Shown here piece after piece: positions 49,775-58,570 of a stretch of DNA of 64,000 nucleotides (its first letter is position 1; each line of letters starts with the position of its first letter). The notes beneath the pieces are model-generated. The model was not told the origin of the DNA, did not search any database, and saw only the letters and a list, made by a program, of their open reading frames with translations. The translations under genes were made by a program, and so were the position numbers. The stretch spans positions 61,369 through 125,368 of the forward strand of contig PNOC01000002.1 of NCBI GenBank assembly GCA_013824615.1, read 5' to 3'. Source of the stretch: Thermodesulfovibrio sp. Its GTDB lineage: Bacteria > Nitrospirota > Thermodesulfovibrionia > Thermodesulfovibrionales > UBA6898.

Positions 49775-51661
49775 ATGTTTATTCGCAAGGCTATTATTTC
49801 GGTATTATCAACCCTTTTGATCATTGTCTCTTCCATAAACGCCTTTGGTCTTTCAGAGGCTGAAAAGACCTTTCTTTCGATGTATTTCACCGACGCCGAA
49901 CTGGTCGTCGTCTCTGCCACAAGAAGCCTCAAGTCGATAACCCGTGTTGCTGAAAATGTCGAGGTGGTGACACGAGAAGATATCGAACTGATGAATGCGC
50001 ATACGGTGGCGGATGTGCTGAACAGGATAACCGGAGTTCAGATGCGCAATGACGGGGGGACCGGTGCCGTTTCCATGGTACATCTCCAGGGTTCCAATCC
50101 TGAGCATGTAGCGGTTTTCATGGACGGCGTGAGGATCAACTACCTGAACAGCAATTTTGCTGAAAGCGGCAGTCTTCCTGTTCAGCTTGTCGAGAAGATT
50201 GAGATCATAAAGGGGGCTGCCTCTTCTGTCTGGGGTTCATCTCTCGGAGGTGTTGTCAATATTATTACGAAATCAGGCGGCAGCCAGGCCGGACCCGGCG
50301 GGACTCTCTCGGGGTCCTTCGGGGAGCAGACCTTTCTTGATGGCCGGGCTGAGTTCTATGGCAAAAAAGAGAAAACCGGTTATTATCTTTACGCAGGCAG
50401 GATGCAGGCAGACGGCTTCAGGGGAACCCCGCCGAATAATGCTGTTGCATCCAGCAATCTGTACCTCAAGCTCTCCCAGGACCTCAGCAGCAACAGTCAG
50501 CTTGTCCTGACAACATTCTATGACAAAGGGTCAAGGGGTTCAGGGCATCCTGCCCTGGGTTGGCTCGACAATACGAATATTGAGAACCTGTATGCAACGT
50601 TATCCCTGAATATGTCAGCTGGCAATGACATCGACCTCTCTCTTTCTGCCCGGACCCTCATGCGGGACTGGAAGTTCAGAGAAGGGACTGTCGGCTCGGA
50701 TGCTGTTTACAATTATCGTTCGAAAGATACGGGTGCAGGCGGCAGCGCGAAGCTTACGTGGCGCATGCAGAGTAACACCGTGGTTGCCGGCCTTGACTAT
50801 GACGAAACTCTGATAAAGACCTCGGACACCATGGGTGCAAGCCTTAGAGCCAAAAACAATAAGTTTGCCTTCTACGTGAACGATACTATCAGGCTCGGGA
50901 AGCTGACCGTGACCCCGGGGATACGCTACGACAATGAGGAAATGGTCAAGGATTTCATAAGCCCCAGCCTCGGGGCAACCTATGAACTCGGAGACAAGAG
51001 CCTGCTGAGGGCGACTGTCTCCCGTGGCTTCAATGCCCCGGTGATCACGACAATGCATGATAATCCCGTTTATGGATATATAGGCAATCCCGGCATCAAA
51101 TCGGAGAAGGTATGGGCATACCAGGTAGGGGTAGAAACAGGGGAGCTGAAGTATCTCTGGCTGAAGGCCTCCGCCTTCAGGTATGACATAAGCGACGCTA
51201 TCGTACAGGAATTTCAGTTCGATCCGGTTTTTTCATATTCAGACCTCAACAAAGATAAAATTAGACGCCAGGGTATAGAGACCGAGATTCGCACCCTGCC
51301 GTTTCATCATTTCACGTTTTCTGCCGGAGTTGCGGCAATGCAGACCAAGAATCGCCTCACCGGCGAGAACATTACCGATTTCCCCAAATATACGTATGAC
51401 GCCAGCATAAAATATGATGATAAAAAGACTCTTCGTGGACTTCTCAGCGGGCATTATATCTGGTTCAACAGCACAAGAGGCGGCAGTTACAACGCATGGG
51501 TCATTGAGCTGAATTTGATAAAGAAGATATACAGGCAGGAAAACAGGGAGGCTGAACTGTTCCTGACCGGCCACAACCTTTTTGACGGCTATCAGCATCC
51601 TTCTCATAATTATTTCAATGCAAAGAGGTGGGTTGAGGCCGGGATTCGGATTAAGTTCTGA
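49775..51661 (+). CDS. TonB-dependent outer-membrane receptor
   Basis: 628 residues. A signal peptide (about 1-24) is followed by a TonB-box-like start (DAELVVVSATRS), a plug domain (about 55-165, VADVLNRITGVQMRN, VAVFMDGVRINYLN, VEKIEIIKGAASSVWGSSLGGVVNIITKSGG) and a 22-strand-type barrel ending in Lys-Phe. The plug strings are closest to BtuB/FepA-like receptors. The ligand is unknown. GGAGG precedes the ATG by 7 bases. It sits 71 bases before a small Cys-Cys peptide gene, which hints that it might take up the modified peptide or a metal complex it binds. Confidence 0.9.
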   Translation: MFIRKAIISVLSTLLIIVSSINAFGLSEAEKTFLSMYFTDAELVVVSATRSLKSITRVAENVEVVTREDIELMNAHTVADVLNRITGVQMRNDGGTGAVSMVHLQGSNPEHVAVFMDGVRINYLNSNFAESGSLPVQLVEKIEIIKGAASSVWGSSLGGVVNIITKSGGSQAGPGGTLSGSFGEQTFLDGRAEFYGKKEKTGYYLYAGRMQADGFRGTPPNNAVASSNLYLKLSQDLSSNSQLVLTTFYDKGSRGSGHPALGWLDNTNIENLYATLSLNMSAGNDIDLSLSARTLMRDWKFREGTVGSDAVYNYRSKDTGAGGSAKLTWRMQSNTVVAGLDYDETLIKTSDTMGASLRAKNNKFAFYVNDTIRLGKLTVTPGIRYDNEEMVKDFISPSLGATYELGDKSLLRATVSRGFNAPVITTMHDNPVYGYIGNPGIKSEKVWAYQVGVETGELKYLWLKASAFRYDISDAIVQEFQFDPVFSYSDLNKDKIRRQGIETEIRTLPFHHFTFSAGVAAMQTKNRLTGENITDFPKYTYDASIKYDDKKTLRGLLSGHYIWFNSTRGGSYNAWVIELNLIKKIYRQENREAELFLTGHNLFDGYQHPSHNYFNAKRWVEAGIRIKF

Positions 51662-51732
51662 CCTTTTTCTGCCGATAGTAGAGATACAGTCGTCATGGGG
51701 GCGGCTGATTAACAGAACAGGGGGGGAATCAC

Positions 51733-51825
51733 ATGGGAAAGCGCATCAAGGTGCTTGACAAAGGCGTCACCAAACAGGAGATTGCAGGGACTGCCTGCTG
51801 TCCTGCAGGACCCTCAAAGGCCTGA
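51733..51825 (+). CDS. Candidate RiPP precursor peptide (geopeptide-like)
   Basis: Thirty residues: a basic leader (MGKRIKVLDKGVTKQE, 1-16) and a short core with IAGTACCPAGPSKA (17-30) whose adjacent cysteines are 22 and 23. A G-rich Shine-Dalgarno run lies 5-12 bases before the ATG. It is too short for ordinary gene finding. It is followed by a strong terminator hairpin and then by a radical-SAM/SPASM enzyme, the usual layout of precursor and maturase. The small size, leader/core split and partner gene recall the geopeptides described from Geobacter, but I match it from memory, not from a search. Confidence 0.7.
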   Translation: MGKRIKVLDKGVTKQEIAGTACCPAGPSKA

Positions 51826-51831
51826 GCAGAC

Positions 51832-51865
51832 AAAAAGACAGGGGGGATATTCTCCCTGTCTTTTT
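51832..51865 (+). terminator. Terminator/attenuator between precursor and maturase
   Basis: AAAAAGACAGGG pairs perfectly with CCCTGTCTTTTT over 12 bases around a 10-base loop, with the final T-run included in the stem. It lies between the peptide gene and the maturase and would let most transcripts end after the peptide, giving more precursor than enzyme. Confidence 0.85.
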
Positions 51866-51880
51866 ATGTAACTCCGCTCA

Positions 51881-53182
51881 ATGCAGACAAAATTATCCCG
51901 CTACTGCAAAATCTATCGTGATGACCATGACCCGTCCAGCGTAATCCTCTTCTCTACAAAAACAGCGTCCAAGGTCTCAATCCCCGAGTCAATGCTCGAA
52001 GATATAAGGACCGGCCCCCTCTCTGAGGAAGAAACGGCAGAGCTTTCTGAACTTGGGTTCCTCATAGACAGCCTTGATGAAGAGCGTGGCGCAATACACG
52101 GGTTTATAGATGAACTAAATTCTGAAGATTCGGTCTTCTCTGCCAAGCTGGTCATGAACCTTGACTGCAACCTCGATTGCGGCTACTGCTTTGAGGGCAG
52201 CAGAAAAGGCAGGCATTATATGACAGAAGAAACTGCCGCTGATTGCATCAGATTCATCAAAAAGAATATAACACCAGGCCTTAAAGAACTCGGCATCACC
52301 TTTTACGGCGGCGAGCCGCTTCTGAGCAGGGACCTGATTGCCGCAATATCTTCTGAGATAAAGATCGTCGCAGAAACAGCAGGCCTGAAATACACCGGCA
52401 GCCTGATAACGAACGGCACACTGCTGATACCTGAAGTGGCCAATGCCATGAGTACGGCAGGGGTCGGCAGTGCGAGCATTACCCTCGATGGCCCTGCCTA
52501 TATTCACGACAAATCAAGACCGTTCAAGAATGGCGGCGGCAGCTTTGGAGCAATCATGAAAAATCTGAAAGGAATAGCCGGGCTGATAGATATTGATCTG
52601 AGCGGTAATTTCACAAGAAACAATTACAGGCGCTTCCCCGAGCTCTTTGATCTGCTGAGTGATGAGGGACTTACTCCAGAGGATATATCTTCATTCCAAT
52701 TTTACCCGGTCCTTCAGGAGGCAGAGGGGATCGCAAACTGTCATTTCAGAGAAGGCTGTAGTTCGGTCAACGAGCCCTGGCTATTCGAAGCAGAGATCTT
52801 CCTTAGAGAAGAAATCATGAAAAGGGGATACCGGACATCAAAGATCATCCCGACCGCCTGCATGATGGAGTTAAAAAACAGGCTTATCGTGAATCATGAC
52901 GGCAGCATCTACAAGTGCTCGGGACTCCTCGGCAGAAAAGAATTCAAGGTCGGTGACATCTGGAGTGGAATCCATGATCACCGAACGTCCAACAATCTCG
53001 ACAACTGGAAGAACGAAGAATGCCTGTCCTGCGAATATCTCCCCCTCTGCTTCGGCGGCTGCCGGTATATGAAATACATCCGTGACAACAATATGGACGT
53101 TGACTGCAAAAAGCCCTATCTGGATGCTACACTTGAAGCGATGGTGAAGCAGGACATTCAATATACAGCCAATCCCTACTAG
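51881..53182 (+). CDS. Radical-SAM/SPASM peptide maturase
   Basis: 433 residues. An N-terminal region (about 1-85, LFSTKTASKVSIPESML...LSELGFLID) may bind the leader. The radical-SAM core has NLDCNLDCGYC with C-x3-C-x2-C at Cys96, 100 and 103, then FYGGEPLL and ITLDGPAYIHDKSRPF. The SPASM region near the C-terminus has CMM...YKCSG, ECLSCEYLPLCFGGCRY and DCKKP, which bind extra [4Fe-4S] clusters. Such enzymes modify Cys, Thr or other side chains of RiPP peptides, as in sactipeptides and geopeptides. No clear ribosome site precedes the ATG. It follows the precursor by 55 bases. Confidence 0.88.
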   Translation: MQTKLSRYCKIYRDDHDPSSVILFSTKTASKVSIPESMLEDIRTGPLSEEETAELSELGFLIDSLDEERGAIHGFIDELNSEDSVFSAKLVMNLDCNLDCGYCFEGSRKGRHYMTEETAADCIRFIKKNITPGLKELGITFYGGEPLLSRDLIAAISSEIKIVAETAGLKYTGSLITNGTLLIPEVANAMSTAGVGSASITLDGPAYIHDKSRPFKNGGGSFGAIMKNLKGIAGLIDIDLSGNFTRNNYRRFPELFDLLSDEGLTPEDISSFQFYPVLQEAEGIANCHFREGCSSVNEPWLFEAEIFLREEIMKRGYRTSKIIPTACMMELKNRLIVNHDGSIYKCSGLLGRKEFKVGDIWSGIHDHRTSNNLDNWKNEECLSCEYLPLCFGGCRYMKYIRDNNMDVDCKKPYLDATLEAMVKQDIQYTANPY

Positions 53183-53367
53183 GATAAACGGGCTGACAAC
53201 AGGAACTTACGCGGACAGAGGTCAGTCGGGAAACTGGCTGAACTCAGAACAGACAGAATCTGTGATAAGATGTATCCGGGAGCAATGAGTCTGATTTGGG
53301 CAGACAATTCTACATTTTGAAATGAACAAATTAACGCCCGAGGAGAACGGGAAAGGAGAACGGGAAA

Positions 53368-54036
53368 ATGAGAAATATTATTTTATTTTTGTTTTTAGTG
53401 TTCGTGACAGCCACTACGGGGTACGCCGAGGATATGAAGAAGCCTCCGGCAGATTATCAAGGTGCAATCGCTGAAAAACCAAAATTTGATAAAGGTGACC
53501 GGTGGGAATACATGCGCAGGGATAAAACTATCTCACACGAATTTGTGGGAACGCAAAATGAGACCCTTGTCTTTCATTTACAATGGGACGCATGGAAGGA
53601 TGAAGGCAAAAAAGAAACAGAATTCCGCAATGCTGATTTGAACTTGATAAAAGTGATAAATGAAAAAGGTGAAGAAGAGGTAATGACTCCATACAGGGGG
53701 CCATTTAACTTCCCGCTCTGGACAGGGAAGAAATGGAGCTATTCTTTTTCATCATCCGCGAAAGTTAAAAGCTCAGGGGCAGGAGAACTGGTAACGGTGG
53801 ATGCCCATGTAAAAGTAGTTGCCTATGAACAGGTGAAAGTTCCAGCAGGGACATTCCGGGCCTTCAAGATCGAAGAAACAAGGCAAAATAGAGGTGCAAA
53901 ACGCGGGCTTGCACAATACGGCACCACGATCACCTTTTGGTACAGTCCCGAGATTAAATCTATAATCAAGATTGAACATGCCAATGACATTCACAATAGA
54001 GAATTATTGCGATATTCACCCGGAAGTCCACATTAA
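53368..54036 (+). CDS. Secreted protein of unknown function, DUF3108-like
   Basis: 222 residues. A signal peptide (about 1-20, ending GYA) precedes a mature part with the string FKIEETRQNRGAKRG and a final YSPEIKSIIKIEHAND, which recalls DUF3108 proteins (periplasmic lipid-like-ligand fold). The leader has two tandem GGAGAACGGGAAA copies, the second serving as the ribosome site. It is 185 bases after the maturase; whether it belongs to the peptide system is unclear. Confidence 0.68.
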   Translation: MRNIILFLFLVFVTATTGYAEDMKKPPADYQGAIAEKPKFDKGDRWEYMRRDKTISHEFVGTQNETLVFHLQWDAWKDEGKKETEFRNADLNLIKVINEKGEEEVMTPYRGPFNFPLWTGKKWSYSFSSSAKVKSSGAGELVTVDAHVKVVAYEQVKVPAGTFRAFKIEETRQNRGAKRGLAQYGTTITFWYSPEIKSIIKIEHANDIHNRELLRYSPGSPH

Positions 54037-54118
54037 CCGTACCGGGGCAATGTAGTCATCAGCTATAAATTTTGCGCGCGAGACGAACAGTTTGATACTG
54101 GAATGATATGCCACTGCA

Positions 54119-54127
54119 TGCTATAAA
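54119..54127 (+). promoter_or_regulatory. Extended -10 promoter candidate
   Basis: TG-C-TATAAA lies 33 bases before the GTG at 54161. No good -35 box is visible, as expected for an extended -10. Confidence 0.3.
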
Positions 54128-54160
54128 CTGGCATAGCGCTCAGGAGAAACCGGGCGAGCC

Positions 54161-54514
54161 GTGAAATGGATACCATCCTTGCAAAAACGTTATCAACTGA
54201 TAACCGCTCTAATCCTGCTGATCGGCCTGGGAAGTGCAGCCCTGATCTATTTCATGGCTGCGGAACCGGAGCGCGATGTCTTCTATGATTATCAGCACTC
54301 CAAGAAGTACAAACATGAGCTTGAACTCTACGGAGGCAAGGCCAACGTGCTCGCCAGTGATTTTTTCGAATGGTTCAATGGATTATGGGAGGGAAGATCG
54401 CTCGCCCTCACAATAACCGTGATAACCATCTTCATAGCCGGCGGATATTACTATATTGCCTCCAGGCTGGAGCTTATGGCTGGAGGTAAGGACAACCGGG
54501 CCGGACCCGGTTGA
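54161..54514 (+). CDS. Small two-helix membrane protein
   Basis: 117 residues from GTG 54161. Membrane segments lie at about 12-32 and 82-101, with a loop of about 50 charged residues between them (EPERDVFYDYQHSKKYKHELELYGGKAN). I do not recognise a family and there is no catalytic motif. CAGGAG lies 15 bases upstream, a little far. It is flanked by the secreted protein and a palindromic repeat. Confidence 0.6.
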   Translation: MKWIPSLQKRYQLITALILLIGLGSAALIYFMAAEPERDVFYDYQHSKKYKHELELYGGKANVLASDFFEWFNGLWEGRSLALTITVITIFIAGGYYYIASRLELMAGGKDNRAGPG

Positions 54515-54550
54515 ACAATATAGGCTCTTTCGTATTTAAGTTGAAAACAA

Positions 54551-54639
54551 ACTGGATCCCCGGGTCAAGCCCGAGGATGACAATTCTCATTAATTGTTTG
54601 TGCTTGTCATTCCCGCAGGTCTTAAGCGGGAATCCAGTG
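54551..54639. repeat. Paired palindromic repeat, TGTCAT/ATCCAG family
   Basis: ACTGGAT-CCCCGGGTCAAGCCCGAGG-ATGACAA, a spacer, then TTGTCAT-TCCCGCAGGTCTTAAGCGGG-AATCCAGT. The two units are tail-to-tail, with ATCCAG ends outward, the opposite order to the copies at 20040 and 58604. Confidence 0.75.
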
Positions 54640-54674
54640 AGCCTCTTTCTTGGTCTTTCGTCCCCTGCTTGCTT

Positions 54675-54680
54675 TATAAT
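54675..54680 (+). promoter_or_regulatory. -10 box adjacent to mqnE start
   Basis: TATAAT ends 5 bases before the ATG at 54686, the same spacing as in front of the ABC ATPase at 27456, so mqnE may be read from a leaderless message. A TTGGTC lies 19 bases upstream. Confidence 0.4.
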
Positions 54681-54685
54681 TATCT

Positions 54686-55777
54686 ATGCTCAAAAGGATT
54701 GAAACCAAGGTCCTCTCCGGAGGACGTCTCACCCCGGGTGATGCACTGAAGCTCTTTGAGTCTGACGACCTCTTCACGCTCGGCAGACTGGCCGATACGG
54801 TCGCCCGCAGGAAAAACGGCAAGAAAGCCTATTTCATCAGGAACCGCCATATCAACCCGACGAATCTCTGCGTCAACCGCTGTAAGTTTTGCGCCTTCAG
54901 CAGGTCTAAAGGTCAGGACGGCGCCTTCGAGCTGACCATCAGGGAGATTATTGAAAAGCTGGGCGGCAGGCAGAAGGGCAGGAGCAAAACAGATCTCCAT
55001 GACATCTCCGAAGTGCATATCGTCGGGGGGCTGCACCCTGACTGGCCCTTTGAGTATTACCAGGAGATGATCGCAACAATCAGAAAGCATTTCCCGAAAC
55101 TCCATATCAAGGCCTTTACCGCGGTCGAGATAGACTACCTCTCGAAGATCAGCGGGCTTGATTTATACAGCACCCTGATGGCCTTAAAGGCAGACGGGCT
55201 TGGTTCGATGCCTGGCGGAGGGGCTGAAATATTCGCTCCGGATATCCGTAACCGGCTCTGCCCTGAAAAGATAAGCGGCGACCGGTGGCTTGAGGTGATG
55301 GAGATCGCACATAAGGCCGGCATAAGAACAAACGCAACGATGCTCTACGGTCATGTCGAGGGCTACCGCGACCGTATCGACCACCTTATGAAACTCCGCA
55401 AATTACAGGATAAGACCGGCGGGTTCCAGGCCTTTATCCCGCTGGCCTATCATCCCCGCAACACCGAAATGCTGGGAGGCTATACCTCGGGGCTTGATGA
55501 TCTCAAAACAATCGCCATAAGCAGGCTGGTACTCGACAACTTCGACCATATCAAGGCCTACTGGATCATGCTCGGGGAGAAAATCTCCCAGCTTGCCCTC
55601 AGGTTCGGGGCGGACGACATCGACGGCACCATCATCGAAGAGAAGATCACCCACTCGGCAGGAGGCCTGACCGGTGGGCAGATGACGGCCGAAGATCTGG
55701 CCAATCTCATCCGAAAGGCCGGCAGGTTGCCGGTAGAGCGTGATTCCTTCTACAAAAGCCTCAAGGTCTATGCATGA
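54686..55777 (+). CDS. mqnE: Aminofutalosine synthase
   Basis: 363 residues, radical-SAM enzyme that joins dehydrochorismate and SAM to make aminofutalosine in menaquinone synthesis. INPTNLCVNRCKFCAF holds the C-x3-C-x2-C site; HIVGGLHPDWPFEYY and GSMPGGGAEIF are typical of MqnE. No ribosome site is seen, matching a TATAAT only 5 bases before the ATG. It overlaps mqnC by 4 bases (ATGA). No mqnA, B or D is in the window. Confidence 0.9.
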   Translation: MLKRIETKVLSGGRLTPGDALKLFESDDLFTLGRLADTVARRKNGKKAYFIRNRHINPTNLCVNRCKFCAFSRSKGQDGAFELTIREIIEKLGGRQKGRSKTDLHDISEVHIVGGLHPDWPFEYYQEMIATIRKHFPKLHIKAFTAVEIDYLSKISGLDLYSTLMALKADGLGSMPGGGAEIFAPDIRNRLCPEKISGDRWLEVMEIAHKAGIRTNATMLYGHVEGYRDRIDHLMKLRKLQDKTGGFQAFIPLAYHPRNTEMLGGYTSGLDDLKTIAISRLVLDNFDHIKAYWIMLGEKISQLALRFGADDIDGTIIEEKITHSAGGLTGGQMTAEDLANLIRKAGRLPVERDSFYKSLKVYA

Positions 55778-56880
55778 TGAAGACTAAGAAACCGGAGAGG
55801 CTCGACACCAGAAAGGCGCTCTCCCTGCTGAAAAAAGCAGATATTCTTGACCTGGGTCAGTCAGCCGATGAGATGCGCAGGTCCCTTCACCCGGAAGGAA
55901 TTGTCACCTTTATCGTTGACCGCAACATCAACTACACCAATGTCTGTGTCAACCAGTGCACCTTCTGCGCCTTCTGGCGGAGTAAAGATGCTCCGGATGC
56001 CTATATCCTCGATACCAAAACCCTCTTCAGCAAAATCGAGGAAACCCTGACCCTGGGCGGCACACAGATTCTTCTGCAGGGCGGGCTGCACCCTGACCTT
56101 GACCTTGACTATTATATAAAACTCCTGCAATCGATCAAGCAGCGCTTTGACATCAATATACACGGGTTCTCCCCTCCCGAGATCTGCTATATCGCGGATT
56201 CTGCGGATATAACAATCAGGGAGGCGCTGGGAATACTGCATGGCGCCGGCCTTGATTCGATACCCGGCGGCGGGGCAGAGATTCTTGCTGACCGGGTCCG
56301 CGAAATACTGAGCCCGAAAAAGATTAAATCCTCCCGCTGGCTTGAAGTGATGGAGGCGGCACACCGGCTCGGCATGAAGACAACAGCAACCATGATGTTC
56401 GGAAGCGTAGAGGCCCCCGAGGATATCGTCACGCATCTCGCCGCAATCAGGGACCTTCAGGACAGGACAGGAGGCTTCACCGCCTTCATCCCCTGGTCGT
56501 TCCAGCCGGGGAATACCGAAATAGGCACAAAAACAAAGGGGCAAGGGACAAGGGGCAAGGGGCAAAATAAAAAACGAGCCACGGTCAGTTCTGCTGCCAC
56601 GGCAGTTGAATATCTGAGGGTGCTGGCCCTTTCCAGGCTCTACCTTGACAATATTCCGAATATCCAGGCCTCCTGGGTGACGCAGGGATTGAAGCTCGCG
56701 CAGGTGGCACTCCGGTTCGGGGCAAACGATTTCGGCTCGACCATGATCGAAGAAAATGTGGTCGCCTCAACCGGCGTCAGTTACCGGGTTACAAAAGAAG
56801 ACATAATCAACGGGATTAAATCTGCCGGTTTCAAGCCCGCACAAAGAGATACAGCCTACAACATCCTGCGCACCTTCTAA
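55774..56880 (+). CDS. mqnC: Cyclic dehypoxanthine futalosine synthase
   Basis: 368 residues. The second radical-SAM enzyme of the futalosine route, which cyclises dehypoxanthine futalosine. NYTNVCVNQCTFCAFWRSK carries the cluster cysteines; LLQGGLHPDLDLDYYI and SIPGGGAEIL are family strings. Residues about 250-272 (GTKTKGQGTRGKGQNKKRATVSS) are an in-frame insert coded by a tandem GGGGCAAGGGACAA repeat, placed after PWSFQPGNTEI in what is probably a surface loop. The rest looks intact, so function is likely kept. Confidence 0.9.
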   Translation: MMKTKKPERLDTRKALSLLKKADILDLGQSADEMRRSLHPEGIVTFIVDRNINYTNVCVNQCTFCAFWRSKDAPDAYILDTKTLFSKIEETLTLGGTQILLQGGLHPDLDLDYYIKLLQSIKQRFDINIHGFSPPEICYIADSADITIREALGILHGAGLDSIPGGGAEILADRVREILSPKKIKSSRWLEVMEAAHRLGMKTTATMMFGSVEAPEDIVTHLAAIRDLQDRTGGFTAFIPWSFQPGNTEIGTKTKGQGTRGKGQNKKRATVSSAATAVEYLRVLALSRLYLDNIPNIQASWVTQGLKLAQVALRFGANDFGSTMIEENVVASTGVSYRVTKEDIINGIKSAGFKPAQRDTAYNILRTF

Positions 56881-56885
56881 AAGAA

Positions 56886-56927
56886 AATCCGGGACATATC
56901 CCGATATGCCGAAATATGCCCCGGATT
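56886..56927. terminator. Hairpin between convergent genes
   Basis: AATCCGGG and CCCGGATT close a structure with inner CATAT/ATATG pairing. It lies between the ends of mqnC and the minus-strand beta-helix gene; no T-run is present on either side, so termination is uncertain. Confidence 0.35.
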
Positions 56928-56949
56928 CACACAGAATGCTTATATCAGA

Positions 56950-58440
56950 TTACGGGCAGATTGATCCGGAAAAAATAAAATTTTCATCGTACACCCCGGC
57001 ACAGATTACTGAACCTGTGTCAATTAATAACACGTCACCACCGTCCAGCTGGCTGTTCGCCACGCGGACCGTCCCTCCTCCCACGATAATGGTATTCGAG
57101 GTGCCCTTGATCACCGATTGTCTTATCGTCGGGCTTCCGCCTGAACTGGAGACTCCGCCAAGGCCTTCAACCGTTACGTTGGTCAGCGTCGGCGCACCCT
57201 CCTGGTTGTAAACTGCAGTAAAACCGGTAATGGTAGCGCCTTCTATCCTGGGTGAACCGAAGTTGTTATACAAACCATACGATCCGGGGCCCGTTGCTGA
57301 TGTTGTAACATGCAGGATTTTGGGTGAACCGCTCTCGTTGTATATCCCGATACTGTATGCGAAACCGCTGGACCCGAGATTGTGAGCCGTAACGAAGCGC
57401 AGTTCTGCGTTGTCAGCCCCTATCACCACTGCGGCGCCACTTGGGACAACGCTGATCGCATACGACTGGATTACGGTCACATTCTCACCTGACCCCTCGA
57501 TATCGATATACGGCTGCATCACAACAGTCGCGGTGCCTATATCATATCTCCCCGGCATGATCTTCAGGAGGCAGGGACTAGCTGCCGACGGGCTTGCACC
57601 ACACCAGGTTGTGTAGGCGGCCATTGCCGTAGCAGGGTTATCGTAATCACCGCCGCTCGGGGCAACGACCGCAACATTCGTAAAAAAGGCGACTGCTGAT
57701 GCCGTAGCGCCTCTGGTTGCCACTGCATTGGCGGTTGTGGCTGTCGTAGCGGTTGTGGCAGTGGCAGCATTGCCCGAGATATTTATACCGGCAGTCCCTG
57801 CGCTCAGATTTGCAGCGGTCAGCCCCATCAGAAACGAACCGTCTCCTATAAAGAACTCAGCAGATACGGATGCGCCGGATACGATGTCGCCCAGTGCATT
57901 TATGTTACCGTTTACATCGAGGAGTTGTGTTGGAGTACTCGTCCCGATGCCGACCTTACCGTCATGCTTTATCCTGACCTTCTCGGTTGTGTTGACAGTT
58001 TCATTCTGGGTTGTTGAAAATCCTATTTCGGCACCGGTGGCAGTTGGGGTCCAGGTCTCGGAGGCATAGAAGCCTATCAGGGTGCTTGCATTGTTCAAGG
58101 TCCACTGCGTCCCGTCATGACCTTTTCCCATGAGCCGGAATAATCTCATCCCATTCGTAGTAGCAGTCGGCACCGTCAAAGTACCACCGGCCTTGTACCC
58201 GTCGAGATGTGGCTGTGTTGAACTTGCCCCGGTTGAGTCATCTGCCACGGTCAGCTTGACGACCGGACTGCTCCCGCCCTGCCGGGACATGATCAGGTTA
58301 TTGGCGTTTAGATTGGCTGACGTGCTGATATCGCCGGTTGCATTGACGGTGCTGTTTATCTCCACATCAGCCGCACCTGCATTATGAACCATAAGTCCCA
58401 GAACCAACAACAATGCCAATCGCCCTGTCCCCTTTTTCAT
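56950..58440 (-). CDS. Secreted beta-helix-like surface protein
   Basis: 496 residues with a signal peptide (about 1-23, ending GAA). The N-terminal half has phage-tail-fibre-like repeats (NSTVNATGDISTSANLNANN, KVRIKHDGKVGIGTSTPTQLLDVNGNINALGDI). The C-terminal half (about 260-470) reads like a right-handed beta-helix (AELRFVTAHNLGSSGFAYSIGIYNESGSPKILHVTT, then NNFGSPRIEGATITGF). Such folds often bind or cleave polysaccharides; no catalytic residue could be fixed. It is low in Lys and Cys and rich in Ala, Thr and Gly. It stands alone. Confidence 0.7.
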   Translation of the reverse strand: MKKGTGRLALLLVLGLMVHNAGAADVEINSTVNATGDISTSANLNANNLIMSRQGGSSPVVKLTVADDSTGASSTQPHLDGYKAGGTLTVPTATTNGMRLFRLMGKGHDGTQWTLNNASTLIGFYASETWTPTATGAEIGFSTTQNETVNTTEKVRIKHDGKVGIGTSTPTQLLDVNGNINALGDIVSGASVSAEFFIGDGSFLMGLTAANLSAGTAGINISGNAATATTATTATTANAVATRGATASAVAFFTNVAVVAPSGGDYDNPATAMAAYTTWCGASPSAASPCLLKIMPGRYDIGTATVVMQPYIDIEGSGENVTVIQSYAISVVPSGAAVVIGADNAELRFVTAHNLGSSGFAYSIGIYNESGSPKILHVTTSATGPGSYGLYNNFGSPRIEGATITGFTAVYNQEGAPTLTNVTVEGLGGVSSSGGSPTIRQSVIKGTSNTIIVGGGTVRVANSQLDGGDVLLIDTGSVICAGVYDENFIFSGSICP

Positions 58441-58570
58441 GTAATCCTCCTCGTATTCATAACAGGATGCCCGACTTTCGCCGGGGAAACGACCTTTGAT
58501 TCAATGCAACACATAACCTCTTGTAATCCCTGCGGCAGCCCCGCAGGAAAAATAGTTACTAAGAAGTACA

